DNA of 64,000 nt from Staphylococcus argenteus (GTDB lineage: Bacteria > Bacillota > Bacilli > Staphylococcales > Staphylococcaceae), in the NCBI RefSeq assembly GCF_000236925.1, contig NC_016941.1:1-64000 (forward strand), given 5' to 3'. Shown here one piece after another: positions 48,061 to 57,342 of the stretch. Position 1 is the stretch's first letter; each line of letters begins with the position of its first letter. The position numbers and the translations under genes were made by a program. The notes under the pieces were generated by a model. It made no database searches. It had not been told where the DNA came from and saw only the letters and a program-made list of their open reading frames with translations.

Positions 48061-49410
48061 TTATGCAATCGATGATTGCATGGTTTGATTGACAATATTG
48101 AGTGGTTCATTTTTGAAATAGATTCCTATAAGATTTTTATCTTTCGTAATGTGAATGGTTTCAATATAGGGGTACAATATGTTTAACGTGAAACGTTTTT
48201 GAATAATATTTTGAATGATGTGTTGTATTTGATGCCCATTGATAGATGTAGTGCGTTGCGGTTGTTGACGTAATGATTGTGTTTGCTCTCTGAACGTTTC
48301 TGCATCAATGATGCCTTGTGCCAACTTTTCTATCAGTTGTTCTTGAGTCAATGTGTGATGTTTTTCTATGTTTCTTTGTCTTTTGATGCGTTTGTCAATC
48401 GCACTTTTAATTTTTGTGTAGATGCGTTGATTTTGATAAAAGTCTCGGCACACTTCTAATACTTTATCTTCAAGTGTTTGTGCATTGATGCCTTTAAAAT
48501 CACAGACAAAGCGTGAAGCATTCATGTTTTTAGGACAGACGTAGTAACGTAATGTATGATTCTTTTTTCTAATGGTCATATTTGTAAGTGTTGCATTACA
48601 ACATGGGCATTTGATTTTTTGTTTGAGTTGATTATCCGAAGGTGTCTGTTTGGTTTGTTTTTGCAATCGAAGTCTCTGCGCTTGCTCATATATACTTGTG
48701 GAAACAATAGAAGGAAACATATTGTCGAATTGGCCATATTGATTGTTGACACGACCACAATAATTAGGATTGATGATAATGTTACGAACTTGATAGGGTT
48801 GTCGATTGATATACGTGTTATCTTCTTCTAATAACTGTGCAATTTTCTTATAACCATGACCTTTAATGTAATAATTGAATACAGCCTTTACCGTTGGTGA
48901 CTCATTTTGATTGATGATGAATGTTCCGTTGTGATATTCGTAACCAAAAGGTGCATGTGTTGTAATCAATCGACCTTGCTTTGCTTTTTCTTGAAGCCCA
49001 TTTCTGACTTGTTCTCCAATGTTATCCGATTCAAGTTCGGCTAAACTGATGAAGATATTAAGCTTGAGTCGGTCGAAAGCTTGATCCATATCAAAGTAAC
49101 CATCATGTACGCTTAAGATATGAACATGGTACGTTTGACATAATTTGATGAGTTTTAATGCATTTTTCAGATTACGATGCAACCTATTAAGACGATAACA
49201 GCATAATATGTCACACTGTCCTTGTTGAATTAATTGTGTTATTTGTCGATACCCACTACGATTATCTTTGCGACCTGATTGTTTGTCGCTATAAAAGTTG
49301 ATATGTTGAATATGATGTTTTTCGGCTATTGCTTCGATAGCTTGTTTCTGTGCTGCAAGAGATTGTTGTTTCATCGTACTTTGACGTAAATAGCCTATGA
49401 CTTGTTTCAT
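48061..49410 (-). CDS. ccrA: Cassette chromosome recombinase CcrA
   Basis: CcrA is the partner serine recombinase. The N-terminal domain has the serine in YLRQSTMKQQS and the DKQSGRKDNR motif; a zinc-ribbon CPCCNATL is near residue 265. ATG 49410 after AAAGGAGGAG gives 449 residues, the usual length. ccrA is upstream of ccrB on the minus strand and both are one operon. Both are intact, so the element should be able to excise from functional att sites. Confidence 0.95.
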   Translation of the reverse strand: MKQVIGYLRQSTMKQQSLAAQKQAIEAIAEKHHIQHINFYSDKQSGRKDNRSGYRQITQLIQQGQCDILCCYRLNRLHRNLKNALKLIKLCQTYHVHILSVHDGYFDMDQAFDRLKLNIFISLAELESDNIGEQVRNGLQEKAKQGRLITTHAPFGYEYHNGTFIINQNESPTVKAVFNYYIKGHGYKKIAQLLEEDNTYINRQPYQVRNIIINPNYCGRVNNQYGQFDNMFPSIVSTSIYEQAQRLRLQKQTKQTPSDNQLKQKIKCPCCNATLTNMTIRKKNHTLRYYVCPKNMNASRFVCDFKGINAQTLEDKVLEVCRDFYQNQRIYTKIKSAIDKRIKRQRNIEKHHTLTQEQLIEKLAQGIIDAETFREQTQSLRQQPQRTTSINGHQIQHIIQNIIQKRFTLNILYPYIETIHITKDKNLIGIYFKNEPLNIVNQTMQSSIA

Positions 49411-49497
49411 ATCGGCTCCTCCTTTCACAGTGATAATATATATTTATGGATGAATTGATATATAAGCCCAACATCAATGAGATGTTGGGCGTCCATA

Positions 49498-49563
49498 TTA
49501 GTCATTTGTTTGATTGATTTCTTCAATTACCAAATCGGCTAATATCTCGATAAGTTCATCCAT
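49498..49563 (-). CDS. Possible micro-ORF upstream of ccrA
   Basis: A 21-residue frame starts at ATG 49563, 7 bases after ACGGAGTG, and reads MDELIEILADLVIEEINQ. It is acidic and amphipathic. It lies between cch and ccrA in the same orientation. The good ribosome site is the main support; it could also be chance. Confidence 0.4.
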   Translation of the reverse strand: MDELIEILADLVIEEINQTND

Positions 49564-49643
49564 GTTTTTCACTCCGTTATTTGTTCTATCTTCAATACGT
49601 CGATTATTCAGTTTGATGCTTCACAGTTGTATGATAAAGACAA

Positions 49644-51431
49644 TTAGAAATCTTCGTGAACTCCTGAAGGGCCTATCCCTTCATTAGCGGATTTAAAAAG
49701 TTCTTTCGCAGCTTTGTTATCATTTGACGGTGTCCAATTTTGAAGTAACGACTTATCTTTAGTTAATCCGAGGATAGATGCAAACTCTACATCTAATTTT
49801 AGATGGTAAAATACAAGTGATTGTTTTTTACCGCTATTATCTTTGACACTTCTTTTAGTTGTTTGGCGTCCACGGTCAGCTAATATGAAACCTTTATCTC
49901 TTAAGGCGTTGACAACATTATTAACATCTTGAAATTGATGATTGTTTAGCATCTGTTTAAAAACGTTCGCAATTATTTTTACTTCGATATGGTCATCTTT
50001 TAATGAGATTAATCCATAGTTCTCAAACATATTTTTCAAAGCACCTTCATCTGAAAACTTACCTCTGTTTTGTGCCACAAATTGAATGATGACATCAATA
50101 GCTTTATCAGCTAATGAGCGTTCAGAGACTGTATGAGTATGATAATCAATAAAGTAGTCTCTTATATTAGCGATATCAATATCTGTAGATAAAACACGAC
50201 CTAATATTTTCGCAGATGTTGTAATGACTGCATAACGCTTAAACATACGAATACCTGTATTGTTTGTTTCATCTTTCAATTTAGCTTCAAACCAATCTAC
50301 TTCCTTGTAAAACCATTGAATAACTTCATCTTCACGATTTATAAGATATTTAGCTACTAACGGTAAAACATGACCATAGTTTAGTGCTACAGCTTTTTTA
50401 ATATTGTCAGCATTGGTCGCATTTGTAGTGAATTGTTCATTAATCTCGATGGTTCTTACACGTAATCCATCGTTTTGAGCTGAATCATTAAAAATACTGT
50501 ATTCTGACGTTGAAATGACAGAAGTACCCCAATTCTTAGGCGTTTTAACTTCTCCATGAACGTTTGAACGTTGACGACCTTGACCTTCAGCGATGGAATA
50601 TAACAAACCCGTGGTATCTCTAAGTGTCGTAGATGAAAGCTCATCAAATACTATAGGAATGCCATAATTGTTACTCAAATAACCTTCAAGTGCGTTTCGT
50701 GTGGCATTCCAACTTCTAAAAAGAGTTTCATTACCTTTGGTAGGGTTACCAGCGACTGATACAGCTAAAGCAGCTGCGGTTGACTTACCGGTTGAGGATT
50801 GACCTGTAAAACTAAAGAGAATTCCTGCAAATTCGATTTCATGTTTATGCTTCAGAAAACTTGTCACTAAGGCAGAAATCCCAAATATGACTGCCAATTC
50901 TAAAAGAAGATGACCTTTAACCTCGTCAATATACATGTTAAACCAATTATCAAATGTACCTTTAGGAGTTAAGTCATAAGCACTATCTACAATAGGGTAT
51001 GAAGGTGAGGACTGATTAAATTGAATAGATTTGAGAACTTTATCTAGCGATATCAAGTAGCCAAAAGGTGTCTCTAGTATACCTACACCCTCATATAATT
51101 CAGAAAGTGGTAATCTATCTCGCATCAATTGCAAGGCATAACTCAATGATCTAATATACTTCTCGTTAATACTGTAGCCATATTTAATTAAAGAAGGTAA
51201 GTTTCGTGTTGTTAAGATATCAGACTCAAAAATGTCTTTTTTACCATTGTTGTTAGTAATAATCAACTTTTCAACACCAGTAATTGGATCAGAAAATCTT
51301 GCATTAACAATAATAGGGCTAGCCATTCTAACCACTTTTTCACTGTCACCATCTTTTTTAGGTGGTATCGTTTCTTTCCAACCGAAGGAATCTAAAGCAA
51401 ATGGGCCAATTTCAAACAATGTGTAACTCAT
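49644..51431 (-). CDS. cch: SCC replicative helicase Cch (MCM-like AAA+)
   Basis: Cch proteins of SCC elements are self-loading MCM-like helicases, which suggests that excised SCC replicates. The 595-residue protein has an N-terminal domain (about 1-190), an AAA+ core with Walker A GQSSTGKST and Walker B IVFDELSS, and a C-terminal DNA-binding tail. It is annotated elsewhere as DUF927. ATG 51431 lies after AAAGGAGG and overlaps the stop of the small upstream gene by one base. It lies upstream of and co-oriented with ccrAB. Confidence 0.88.
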   Translation of the reverse strand: MSYTLFEIGPFALDSFGWKETIPPKKDGDSEKVVRMASPIIVNARFSDPITGVEKLIITNNNGKKDIFESDILTTRNLPSLIKYGYSINEKYIRSLSYALQLMRDRLPLSELYEGVGILETPFGYLISLDKVLKSIQFNQSSPSYPIVDSAYDLTPKGTFDNWFNMYIDEVKGHLLLELAVIFGISALVTSFLKHKHEIEFAGILFSFTGQSSTGKSTAAALAVSVAGNPTKGNETLFRSWNATRNALEGYLSNNYGIPIVFDELSSTTLRDTTGLLYSIAEGQGRQRSNVHGEVKTPKNWGTSVISTSEYSIFNDSAQNDGLRVRTIEINEQFTTNATNADNIKKAVALNYGHVLPLVAKYLINREDEVIQWFYKEVDWFEAKLKDETNNTGIRMFKRYAVITTSAKILGRVLSTDIDIANIRDYFIDYHTHTVSERSLADKAIDVIIQFVAQNRGKFSDEGALKNMFENYGLISLKDDHIEVKIIANVFKQMLNNHQFQDVNNVVNALRDKGFILADRGRQTTKRSVKDNSGKKQSLVFYHLKLDVEFASILGLTKDKSLLQNWTPSNDNKAAKELFKSANEGIGPSGVHEDF

Positions 51432-51721
51432 TAGCAATCACCTCCTTTCGAAGGCGTGCTATTATTGCATGGGTTTATCCCTATTTTCTGATATAATAAA
51501 CTGCCATTTTTTGTTCCTACAATTTTAAATGGTAATCCTGGCGTGTACTTAATCCAGTAAGCAAAACGACGTCCTACTTCACGTTGATCATTCGTGCTAC
51601 AAACCACATTATATTTCTTTCTTAATTCACCATAAGTGAACGTACTTCCAACTGGTTGTTGAAAAGATTTAGCAATTATAAAATTATAAAGCTTTTCTTG
51701 CTGCTTAGATTTCTTATTCAT
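51431..51721 (-). CDS. Small basic protein coupled to Cch
   Basis: The 96-residue basic protein (rich in Lys and Arg at the N-terminus, with a GSTFTYGELRKKYNVV and GRRFAYWIK segment) looks like a compact winged-helix DNA-binding protein. It is translationally coupled to cch. Small partners next to Cch are a constant feature of SCC; a helicase loader or DNA-binding role is inference. ATTGGAGG precedes the ATG. Confidence 0.7.
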   Translation of the reverse strand: MNKKSKQQEKLYNFIIAKSFQQPVGSTFTYGELRKKYNVVCSTNDQREVGRRFAYWIKYTPGLPFKIVGTKNGSLLYQKIGINPCNNSTPSKGGDC

Positions 51722-51859
51722 TTTAAAATTCCTCCAATAATTTTTAAGGAGTCAATCAATATCATATAGGTTAAACTATCTTCAATTGATTGCTATAATA
51801 AGCATAAATGAAGCATTATGATTAGACGCGGAACAAAAAATGGGGAGGGGGGGTATATA

Positions 51860-52909
51860 TTGATACCTACGCTAGAAGAAATTATTGATAAGTATGGAAA
51901 CTTAGTTGATTATTTGAAATTTGATGTAACAGTTGAGGTTTATGAAGATTTGTTGTTATTAAGAAGTTTAAGCGATTTAAATGAACATCAAAAGATGGAT
52001 AGAGTTTCATTTATAAAAAAACATTTAAACTCAAATTTCGATTATTTATTAGATGATACTGAGTTTAGAAGTATCAATAAGATTTACAGTAATTTAAATA
52101 TCATGACGCATATCAATAGTCAAAATAATAATTTTAAACGTAATCCATTTATAAATGAAGAACAATTGAAATCACTACTCGCGATAAAGAAAGTAGATGC
52201 ACATATGAGTTATGATTCAAATATTACTTCAAAAGCATTGGCAGAAATAAACAAAACGCAAAAAAGATTAGTTACAAAGATAGACACACTCTATAATCAG
52301 TCAAAAAAAGAAAATGAATATGTACGGTTAGGAGAAAAAATATCGTATACAAAATTGGAGAATCATTGGAAATATTTATATAATGAGATTCAGTTTTATA
52401 ATCTTAATAATCAATTGATTAGTTATGTTGCATTAGAACAGGAATATGCTTGGGCTTTTTTAAATGAACTATTTTATTTGATAGAATTGTATTTGAAGGC
52501 ATTTAAAGGACAAAAGAAAACAGATTATGAGTTTGGGAAAAAATTAAACGAATTTATTCAATCATATGTCATTATTTTACTTATAGATATACGATTACCT
52601 GTTGTTAGATTATATATTATTAGAGACATTGTAGATACATGTGAAGGAGAAAAAGATAATTACAAAAGAATTACACTGATAGAAGAATCTATTAAAAAGT
52701 ATAGATACGTAAAAGATCAGATTAAAAGATTTAAAAATGGATTAGAAGAATCGTTATTAAATGCAACTTTATCTATTGAACAAAATATGTTGAAAGTTAA
52801 AATTGATTATTATAAAGCCTACTGCTTTCCTAGAGAAAAAACAAAGCATAACAATATTGAGTACAATGTATCGTTGTTTTTTAAAGCATTAGATGCCTTA
52901 AAGAAATAG
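51860..52909 (+). CDS. Uncharacterised SCC J1-region protein
   Basis: I do not recognise this protein. I prefer a TTG start at 51860, 6 bases after a very strong GGGGAGGGGGG; the frame is open from an ATG at 51818 without a site. The 349 residues are highly charged, predicted mostly helical, with an aromatic stretch (NQLISYVALEQEYAWAFLNELFYLIELYL) written here only in part: QEYAWAFLNELFYLIELYL near residue 205. There is no signal peptide and no clear motif. It is divergent from the cch operon and upstream of the 55-bp repeats. Confidence 0.7.
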   Translation: MIPTLEEIIDKYGNLVDYLKFDVTVEVYEDLLLLRSLSDLNEHQKMDRVSFIKKHLNSNFDYLLDDTEFRSINKIYSNLNIMTHINSQNNNFKRNPFINEEQLKSLLAIKKVDAHMSYDSNITSKALAEINKTQKRLVTKIDTLYNQSKKENEYVRLGEKISYTKLENHWKYLYNEIQFYNLNNQLISYVALEQEYAWAFLNELFYLIELYLKAFKGQKKTDYEFGKKLNEFIQSYVIILLIDIRLPVVRLYIIRDIVDTCEGEKDNYKRITLIEESIKKYRYVKDQIKRFKNGLEESLLNATLSIEQNMLKVKIDYYKAYCFPREKTKHNNIEYNVSLFFKALDALKK

Positions 52910-53016
52910 TTTTTCACTGAAAATATTTATAGATATAATTAAAATTAATTAATATTAAGCCAGGATAATGTAGTCTTAATCGTTCTGAAATACGAAAAAT
53001 GTTGTGGAAATCGCGT

Positions 53017-53403
53017 GAAATAATCAGAGGAATCGTTTGAAATCATCGTAGTAATCGCGCGAAAATCACGTGAAATAATCAGAGGAATCGTTTGAAATCA
53101 TCGTAGTAATCGCGCGAAAATCACGTGAAATAATCAGAGGAATCGTTTGAAATCATCGTAGTAATCGCGCGAAAATCACGTGAAATAATCAGAGGAATCG
53201 TTTGAAATCATCGTAGTAATCGCGCGAAAATCACGTGAAATAATCAGAGGAATCGTTTGAAATCATCGTAGTAATCGCGCGAAAATCGCGTGAAATAATC
53301 AGAGGAATCGTTTGAAATCATCGTAGTAATCGCGCGAAAATCGCGTGAAATAATCAGAGGAATCGTTTGAAATCATCGTAGTAATCGCGCGAAAATCGCG
53401 TGA
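53017..53403. repeat. Seven-copy 55-bp tandem repeat
   Basis: Units start at 53017, 53072, 53127, 53182, 53237, 53292 and 53347, nearly identical. Each unit carries four motifs of form TC-N4-GA about 9-13 bp apart: TCAGAGGA, TCGTTTGA, TCGCGCGA and TCACGTGA, the last two being perfect palindromes. In the last copies TCACGTGA becomes TCGCGTGA. The array lies between the unknown gene and the AlbA/ATPase gene. It could be an iteron-like origin, a partition site or a set of operators. Confidence 0.95.
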
Positions 53404-53471
53404 AATACTATGGTAGACGGTTTGAGTAAATTAATGGAGTATTTTAATATTTATGGTTTGGAGGAATTGCG

Positions 53472-54962
53472 TTGCATAGAGAAAGTAAATATATAGAGTA
53501 TAAGAAATCACGAAAAGGATTATCTAATGATATTTGGTCTACGTATAGTGCTTTTGCAAATACTGAAGGTGGTACTATATATTTAGGAATTGAAGAAAAA
53601 AAGATCGAGGACAAAAAAGTCTTTGTTTCAGTTGGTGTTGAAGATCCAGAGAAAATGATTGAAGATTTTTGGAATGCACTATATGGAAGAAGTAAAGTTA
53701 GTCAAAATATTTTATCAAATAAAGATGTTAAAATTGTTAATATTGAAAATAAAGCGTGCATTGAAATTCATGTACCAGAAGCGCCTTATTCGAAGAAACC
53801 GATATATGTAGATAATAAAAAAGATTTAGTATATAAAAGAGTTGATGATGCTGATAGAATTGCGACTGAAGAAGAGTATAAATTCATGATTGTAAATTCT
53901 CAAGACGATATAGATACAGAATTATTAGATAACTATGACATGTCTGATTTAAATCACGAATCTATCGAAAATTATAGGAAACTTCTATTAAAAAATACTA
54001 ATGATGAGAGATATGCGAATATGAGCCAACTGGATTTAATGATAGATTTAGGAGCATATAGAAAAGATAGAAGTTCGAAAGACAAACAGTATAAAATGAC
54101 TACAGCATGTTTATTATTCTTTGGTAAGTATAATGCGATTAGTGATAGATTCCCAGGATTTCAATTAGATTATTTTAAGAAAACAAATTACCTAGATACT
54201 GATTGGAAAGATAGAATATCAAGTGGAGATTTAGGTAATGAAGATTTAAACGTGTATAGTTTTTTTGAAAAAGTATTGATAAAATTAACTGATAACATTG
54301 AGGAATCATTTAGCCTAAATGATGGTTTGACTAGACAAAATTATGCAAGAGATTTAAAAGTAGCAATTCGCGAAGCACTGGTTAATACATTAATGCATGC
54401 GTATTATGATACTAAGCAAAGTATTAAAATAGTTAATTGTGAAGATTTTATAGAGTTTTATAATCCGGGTAATATGAGAATAAATAAAGAAGATTTTATT
54501 CATGGAGGGCATTCAAAGGACAGAAATAGTATATTATCGACGCTTTTCAGAAGAGTAGGATATTCAGAAAAAGCTGGATCTGGAGGACCAAGGATATTCG
54601 ATGTAGTTAATAGACATAAGCTTAAAACGCCTGAAATAGAATTAACGGACATGGACACTAATGTAGTACTTTGGAAACAAGATTTAATGAAGGAGTTTGA
54701 AAAATATCCTGAGTTAGACAAAAAAGTAATAAAGTATATTATTGACTATGGATCAATAAGTAAGGGTGAAGCCTTAAAAATGGAAAATATGACAGAATAT
54801 CAGTTTAGAAATATTTTAAAAAAACTAAAAGATGATAACTTGATAAAAAAAGAAGGTGAAGGTCCGGCTACTAAATATGTGTTAATAGAATCAAAAGAAG
54901 CTGATATATTGCGAACTAAAAAAGTAATTAAAAGTTTAGAGTCTTTCTTTAGGAATAAATAA
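53472..54962 (+). CDS. AlbA-domain / GHKL-ATPase putative regulator
   Basis: The 496-residue protein begins with a Schlafen-type AlbA_2 domain (ESKYIEYKKS then NTEGGTIYLGI), which binds nucleic acid. It continues with a HATPase_c_4-like region (LVNTLMHAYYD, then EFYNPGN and SEKAGSGGPRIF) and ends in a winged-helix (SKGEALKMENMTEYQFRNIL). Start is TTG 53472, 7 bases after GGAGG. Such proteins are annotated as transcription regulators or RecG-like helicases and some work in defence. The tandem repeats directly upstream could be its binding sites; that is inference. Confidence 0.75.
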   Translation: MHRESKYIEYKKSRKGLSNDIWSTYSAFANTEGGTIYLGIEEKKIEDKKVFVSVGVEDPEKMIEDFWNALYGRSKVSQNILSNKDVKIVNIENKACIEIHVPEAPYSKKPIYVDNKKDLVYKRVDDADRIATEEEYKFMIVNSQDDIDTELLDNYDMSDLNHESIENYRKLLLKNTNDERYANMSQLDLMIDLGAYRKDRSSKDKQYKMTTACLLFFGKYNAISDRFPGFQLDYFKKTNYLDTDWKDRISSGDLGNEDLNVYSFFEKVLIKLTDNIEESFSLNDGLTRQNYARDLKVAIREALVNTLMHAYYDTKQSIKIVNCEDFIEFYNPGNMRINKEDFIHGGHSKDRNSILSTLFRRVGYSEKAGSGGPRIFDVVNRHKLKTPEIELTDMDTNVVLWKQDLMKEFEKYPELDKKVIKYIIDYGSISKGEALKMENMTEYQFRNILKKLKDDNLIKKEGEGPATKYVLIESKEADILRTKKVIKSLESFFRNK

Positions 54963-55040
54963 AAAAACAAGAGATAGGTGCGAAGTGTTTGGATTATACA
55001 AATGCTTCGCATCTTATATTTATTAATAAATATCATAGAA

Positions 55041-55080
55041 AACCGTATCATTAACCGATACGCAGAGATGCGGTTTTTTA
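55041..55080. other. Junction of SCCmec left end with a second SCC right end; att core lost
   Basis: The left-end sequence AACCGTATCATTAACCGATA then CGCAGAG runs directly into ATGCGGTTTTTTA, the right-end sequence that follows the att core at rlmH. Compared with 58261-58286 and 34075-34096, the 14 bases GCGTATCATAAATG are missing. The usual Ccr crossover core is therefore absent here. Confidence 0.75.
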
Positions 55081-55151
55081 GACACTTCATAAAGGGATTT
55101 TGAACGTATCAGAACATATGAGGTTTATAGGAATTGCTGTTATGTTTTTTG
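55068..55151. repeat. Copy of the SCC right-end sequence
   Basis: This stretch is about 90 percent identical to 34092-34172 next to rlmH, including CTTCATAAAGGGATTTTG and GAACATATGAGGTTTAT. The similarity stops just where the second att-like site begins at the rlmH copy. It marks the right end of a second element. From 55,152 to 55,334 no gene is seen. Confidence 0.85.
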
Positions 55152-55334
55152 ATCACATCAATAAACAAAAAAGGTATGTACTATGTAAAATATTTATTAA
55201 ATGATATAAAGCGAGGGTATATAAATGATTTTTAAATAGATATTTATCCAATAATATAAAAAGGAACTATAAGCTATATCTAAAAGCTATATCTAACTAC
55301 TTATAGTCCTTCTTCATTAGTATAAATATAATTA

Positions 55335-56657
55335 TTAAGAAAGGTATATATCTTTGTAACCTTCGTTTACATTAATAATGTTGTGATAACCTTTGTGTTC
55401 TAAAATACCAATAGCTATAGAACTTCTAATGCCAGACTGACAGTCTACATAAATAACATCGTTTCTATTGAAAGGTAAATCTGTTTCTAAAAGTTTGCCG
55501 TGTGGCACATGAACCGCTTGGGATAAGTGGCCATTATTCCATTCATTATCATTACGTACATCTAAGACATGTGCTTCATTACCAGTTATGTCTTTACTAT
55601 GAACAGATTGTGTTTGAATTTGAGCTTGTGGTAACTGATATCCAGACACATTATCATATCCAATAAGTTGTAAAGTATGTTATGTGTTGCTTTTGAAACA
55701 AGGTGATAGTCTCCAATCAAGTTAATTTCTTGATTATAGTTTAGATACCAGCCAATTTGATTGATGAAATTTTTATCATATGGAATATTGATTGTACCTT
55801 CAATATGTCCACCATGATAAGCCTCCTTACTGCGGAGATCAAAAGTTAATCTGTTTGTACTTGTAGCTGGATAAACCGTATAAGGTTGATATAAATTCAT
55901 ACCGAATTGATTAATTTTTTTCATTTGTGCAAAATGATGTGGTGGTGCAGGTTGGTCAGAAATGAGTTTATCGATAAAGGTAGCTTCATTATTTTCAGAA
56001 AAAGCCCAGTTCGTTTGTTTTTCATAGCCAAGCGTAGATGTTGGAATAGCACCTAAAGATTTACCACAAGGACTACCAGCGCCATGACCAGGCCAAATTT
56101 GAATGTAGTCTGGCAAGTCTTTAATACTTTCAATAGATTTAAACATTTGTTTTGCGCCTATTTCAGATAATCCTTCTACTTTAACAGCTTTTTCTAGTAA
56201 ATCAGGTCTACCGATATCTCCTACAAAAATAAAATCACCACTGAATAGTCCCATTGGAACTTGTGCTCCAGCACCTTCGTCAGTAAGTAAAAAACTTATA
56301 CTTTCTGGCGTGTGACCAGGTGTATGAAGCACTTTTAATTTTATATTTCCTACATAAATATCATCATTATGTTGAACAAAATGAGTGTGGTTAGGCATAT
56401 TTTTATAACCTAACATGTCATCACTTTCGCCCGATACATAAATACTAGCATTTAACTTTATAGCAACATCTCTAATTCCTGAAACAAAATTTGCATGTAT
56501 ATGTGTTTCAGCTGCATGAGTAATGGTTAAACTCTCTTCATCGGCAACTCGAATATATGAAGATAAGTCACAAATAGGATCAATGATCATGGCTTCTCCA
56601 GTTTTTTGACAACCGATTAAATAAGATGCTTGAGATAAATGTTTATCATAAATTGAT
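55335..56657 (-). pseudogene. cstB: Broken cstB: persulfide dioxygenase-sulfurtransferase
   Basis: CstB oxidises persulfides to thiosulfate in sulfide detoxification. The frame from 56590 (open to about 56,657, with KTGEAMIIDP and YLIGCQ) has the metallo-beta-lactamase motif THIHANFVSGI, SGDFIFVGD and HTPGHTPES. A frameshift near 55,650-55,680 puts the C-terminal rhodanese with CQSGIRSS into another frame, and the first residues are missing at the break near 56,657. The cst partner genes are absent. It is a relic. Confidence 0.85.
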
Positions 56658-56708
56658 GATAGTCAATTTGTTATCAAGGGTGATAATTATATTAACTATG
56701 GTAATTAC

Positions 56709-57214
56709 ATGGAATTAAAGTTATTAAACAAACTTGATGATGACCAATTAGATTTAGAATTTTTACAAGATAATGGGTTAAAAGGTAATGTTCAAGGTCC
56801 TATGACTTTAAAGGAACCTTTAAAAAGTTATATACAAAAGTCTTGAAAACGAATATTTTAAATTTAGATAATGAGTTAGAAAACACTGAATATGTCGAAG
56901 GTAAACCATATGTACAGTACGGTATTAAATATGAAAGAAATCAGGCATTAAGAAATGAAGCTATTAAAATTCATGGAACTACATGTAAAGTATGTGGATT
57001 TGATTTTAAAGCTAAGTATGGCGATTTAGGTGAGGGTTTTATTGAAATTCATCATTTAAAACCAATGTTTTCAATAAAAAGAGAAATAAAAGTAAATCCA
57101 CAAAAAGATTTAGTCCCACTATGTTCTAATTGCCATAAAATGATTCATAGAAATACTAAAAAACCTTTAACGATTAAAGAATTAACCAAAATAGTTAATT
57201 ATAATAGCAAATAA
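56709..57214 (+). pseudogene. HNH endonuclease, probably split
   Basis: The HNH part runs from 56843 to 57214 with CKVCGFDF, EIHHLKP and LVPLCSNCHKMIHR, which are the metal and catalytic residues of McrA-like HNH nucleases. Its only possible start is TTG 56843 with no ribosome site. A 45-codon frame from ATG 56709 ends at 56846 in a different frame and may be the original N-terminal part, broken by a shift. The left end adjoins the broken cstB. Function as a restriction-type nuclease is inferred. Confidence 0.65.
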
Positions 57215-57342
57215 TTTAATATTTTATAAACTATCATTCAACCCTCTTAATTTATTAGGAGGTTTTTTGTATTTATGCTTTCAAATGTGTGATATACTTT
57301 GTTTGTTGAAATATAGAGTATCTATAGATAGGGTGATTGAGT

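Noticed and set aside
46411..49410. ccrC-type (SCCmec V) element, suggested by the presence of CRISPR
   Set aside because: Two adjacent recombinases of 449 and 542 residues are ccrA and ccrB, and the mec complex is class B, not C2.
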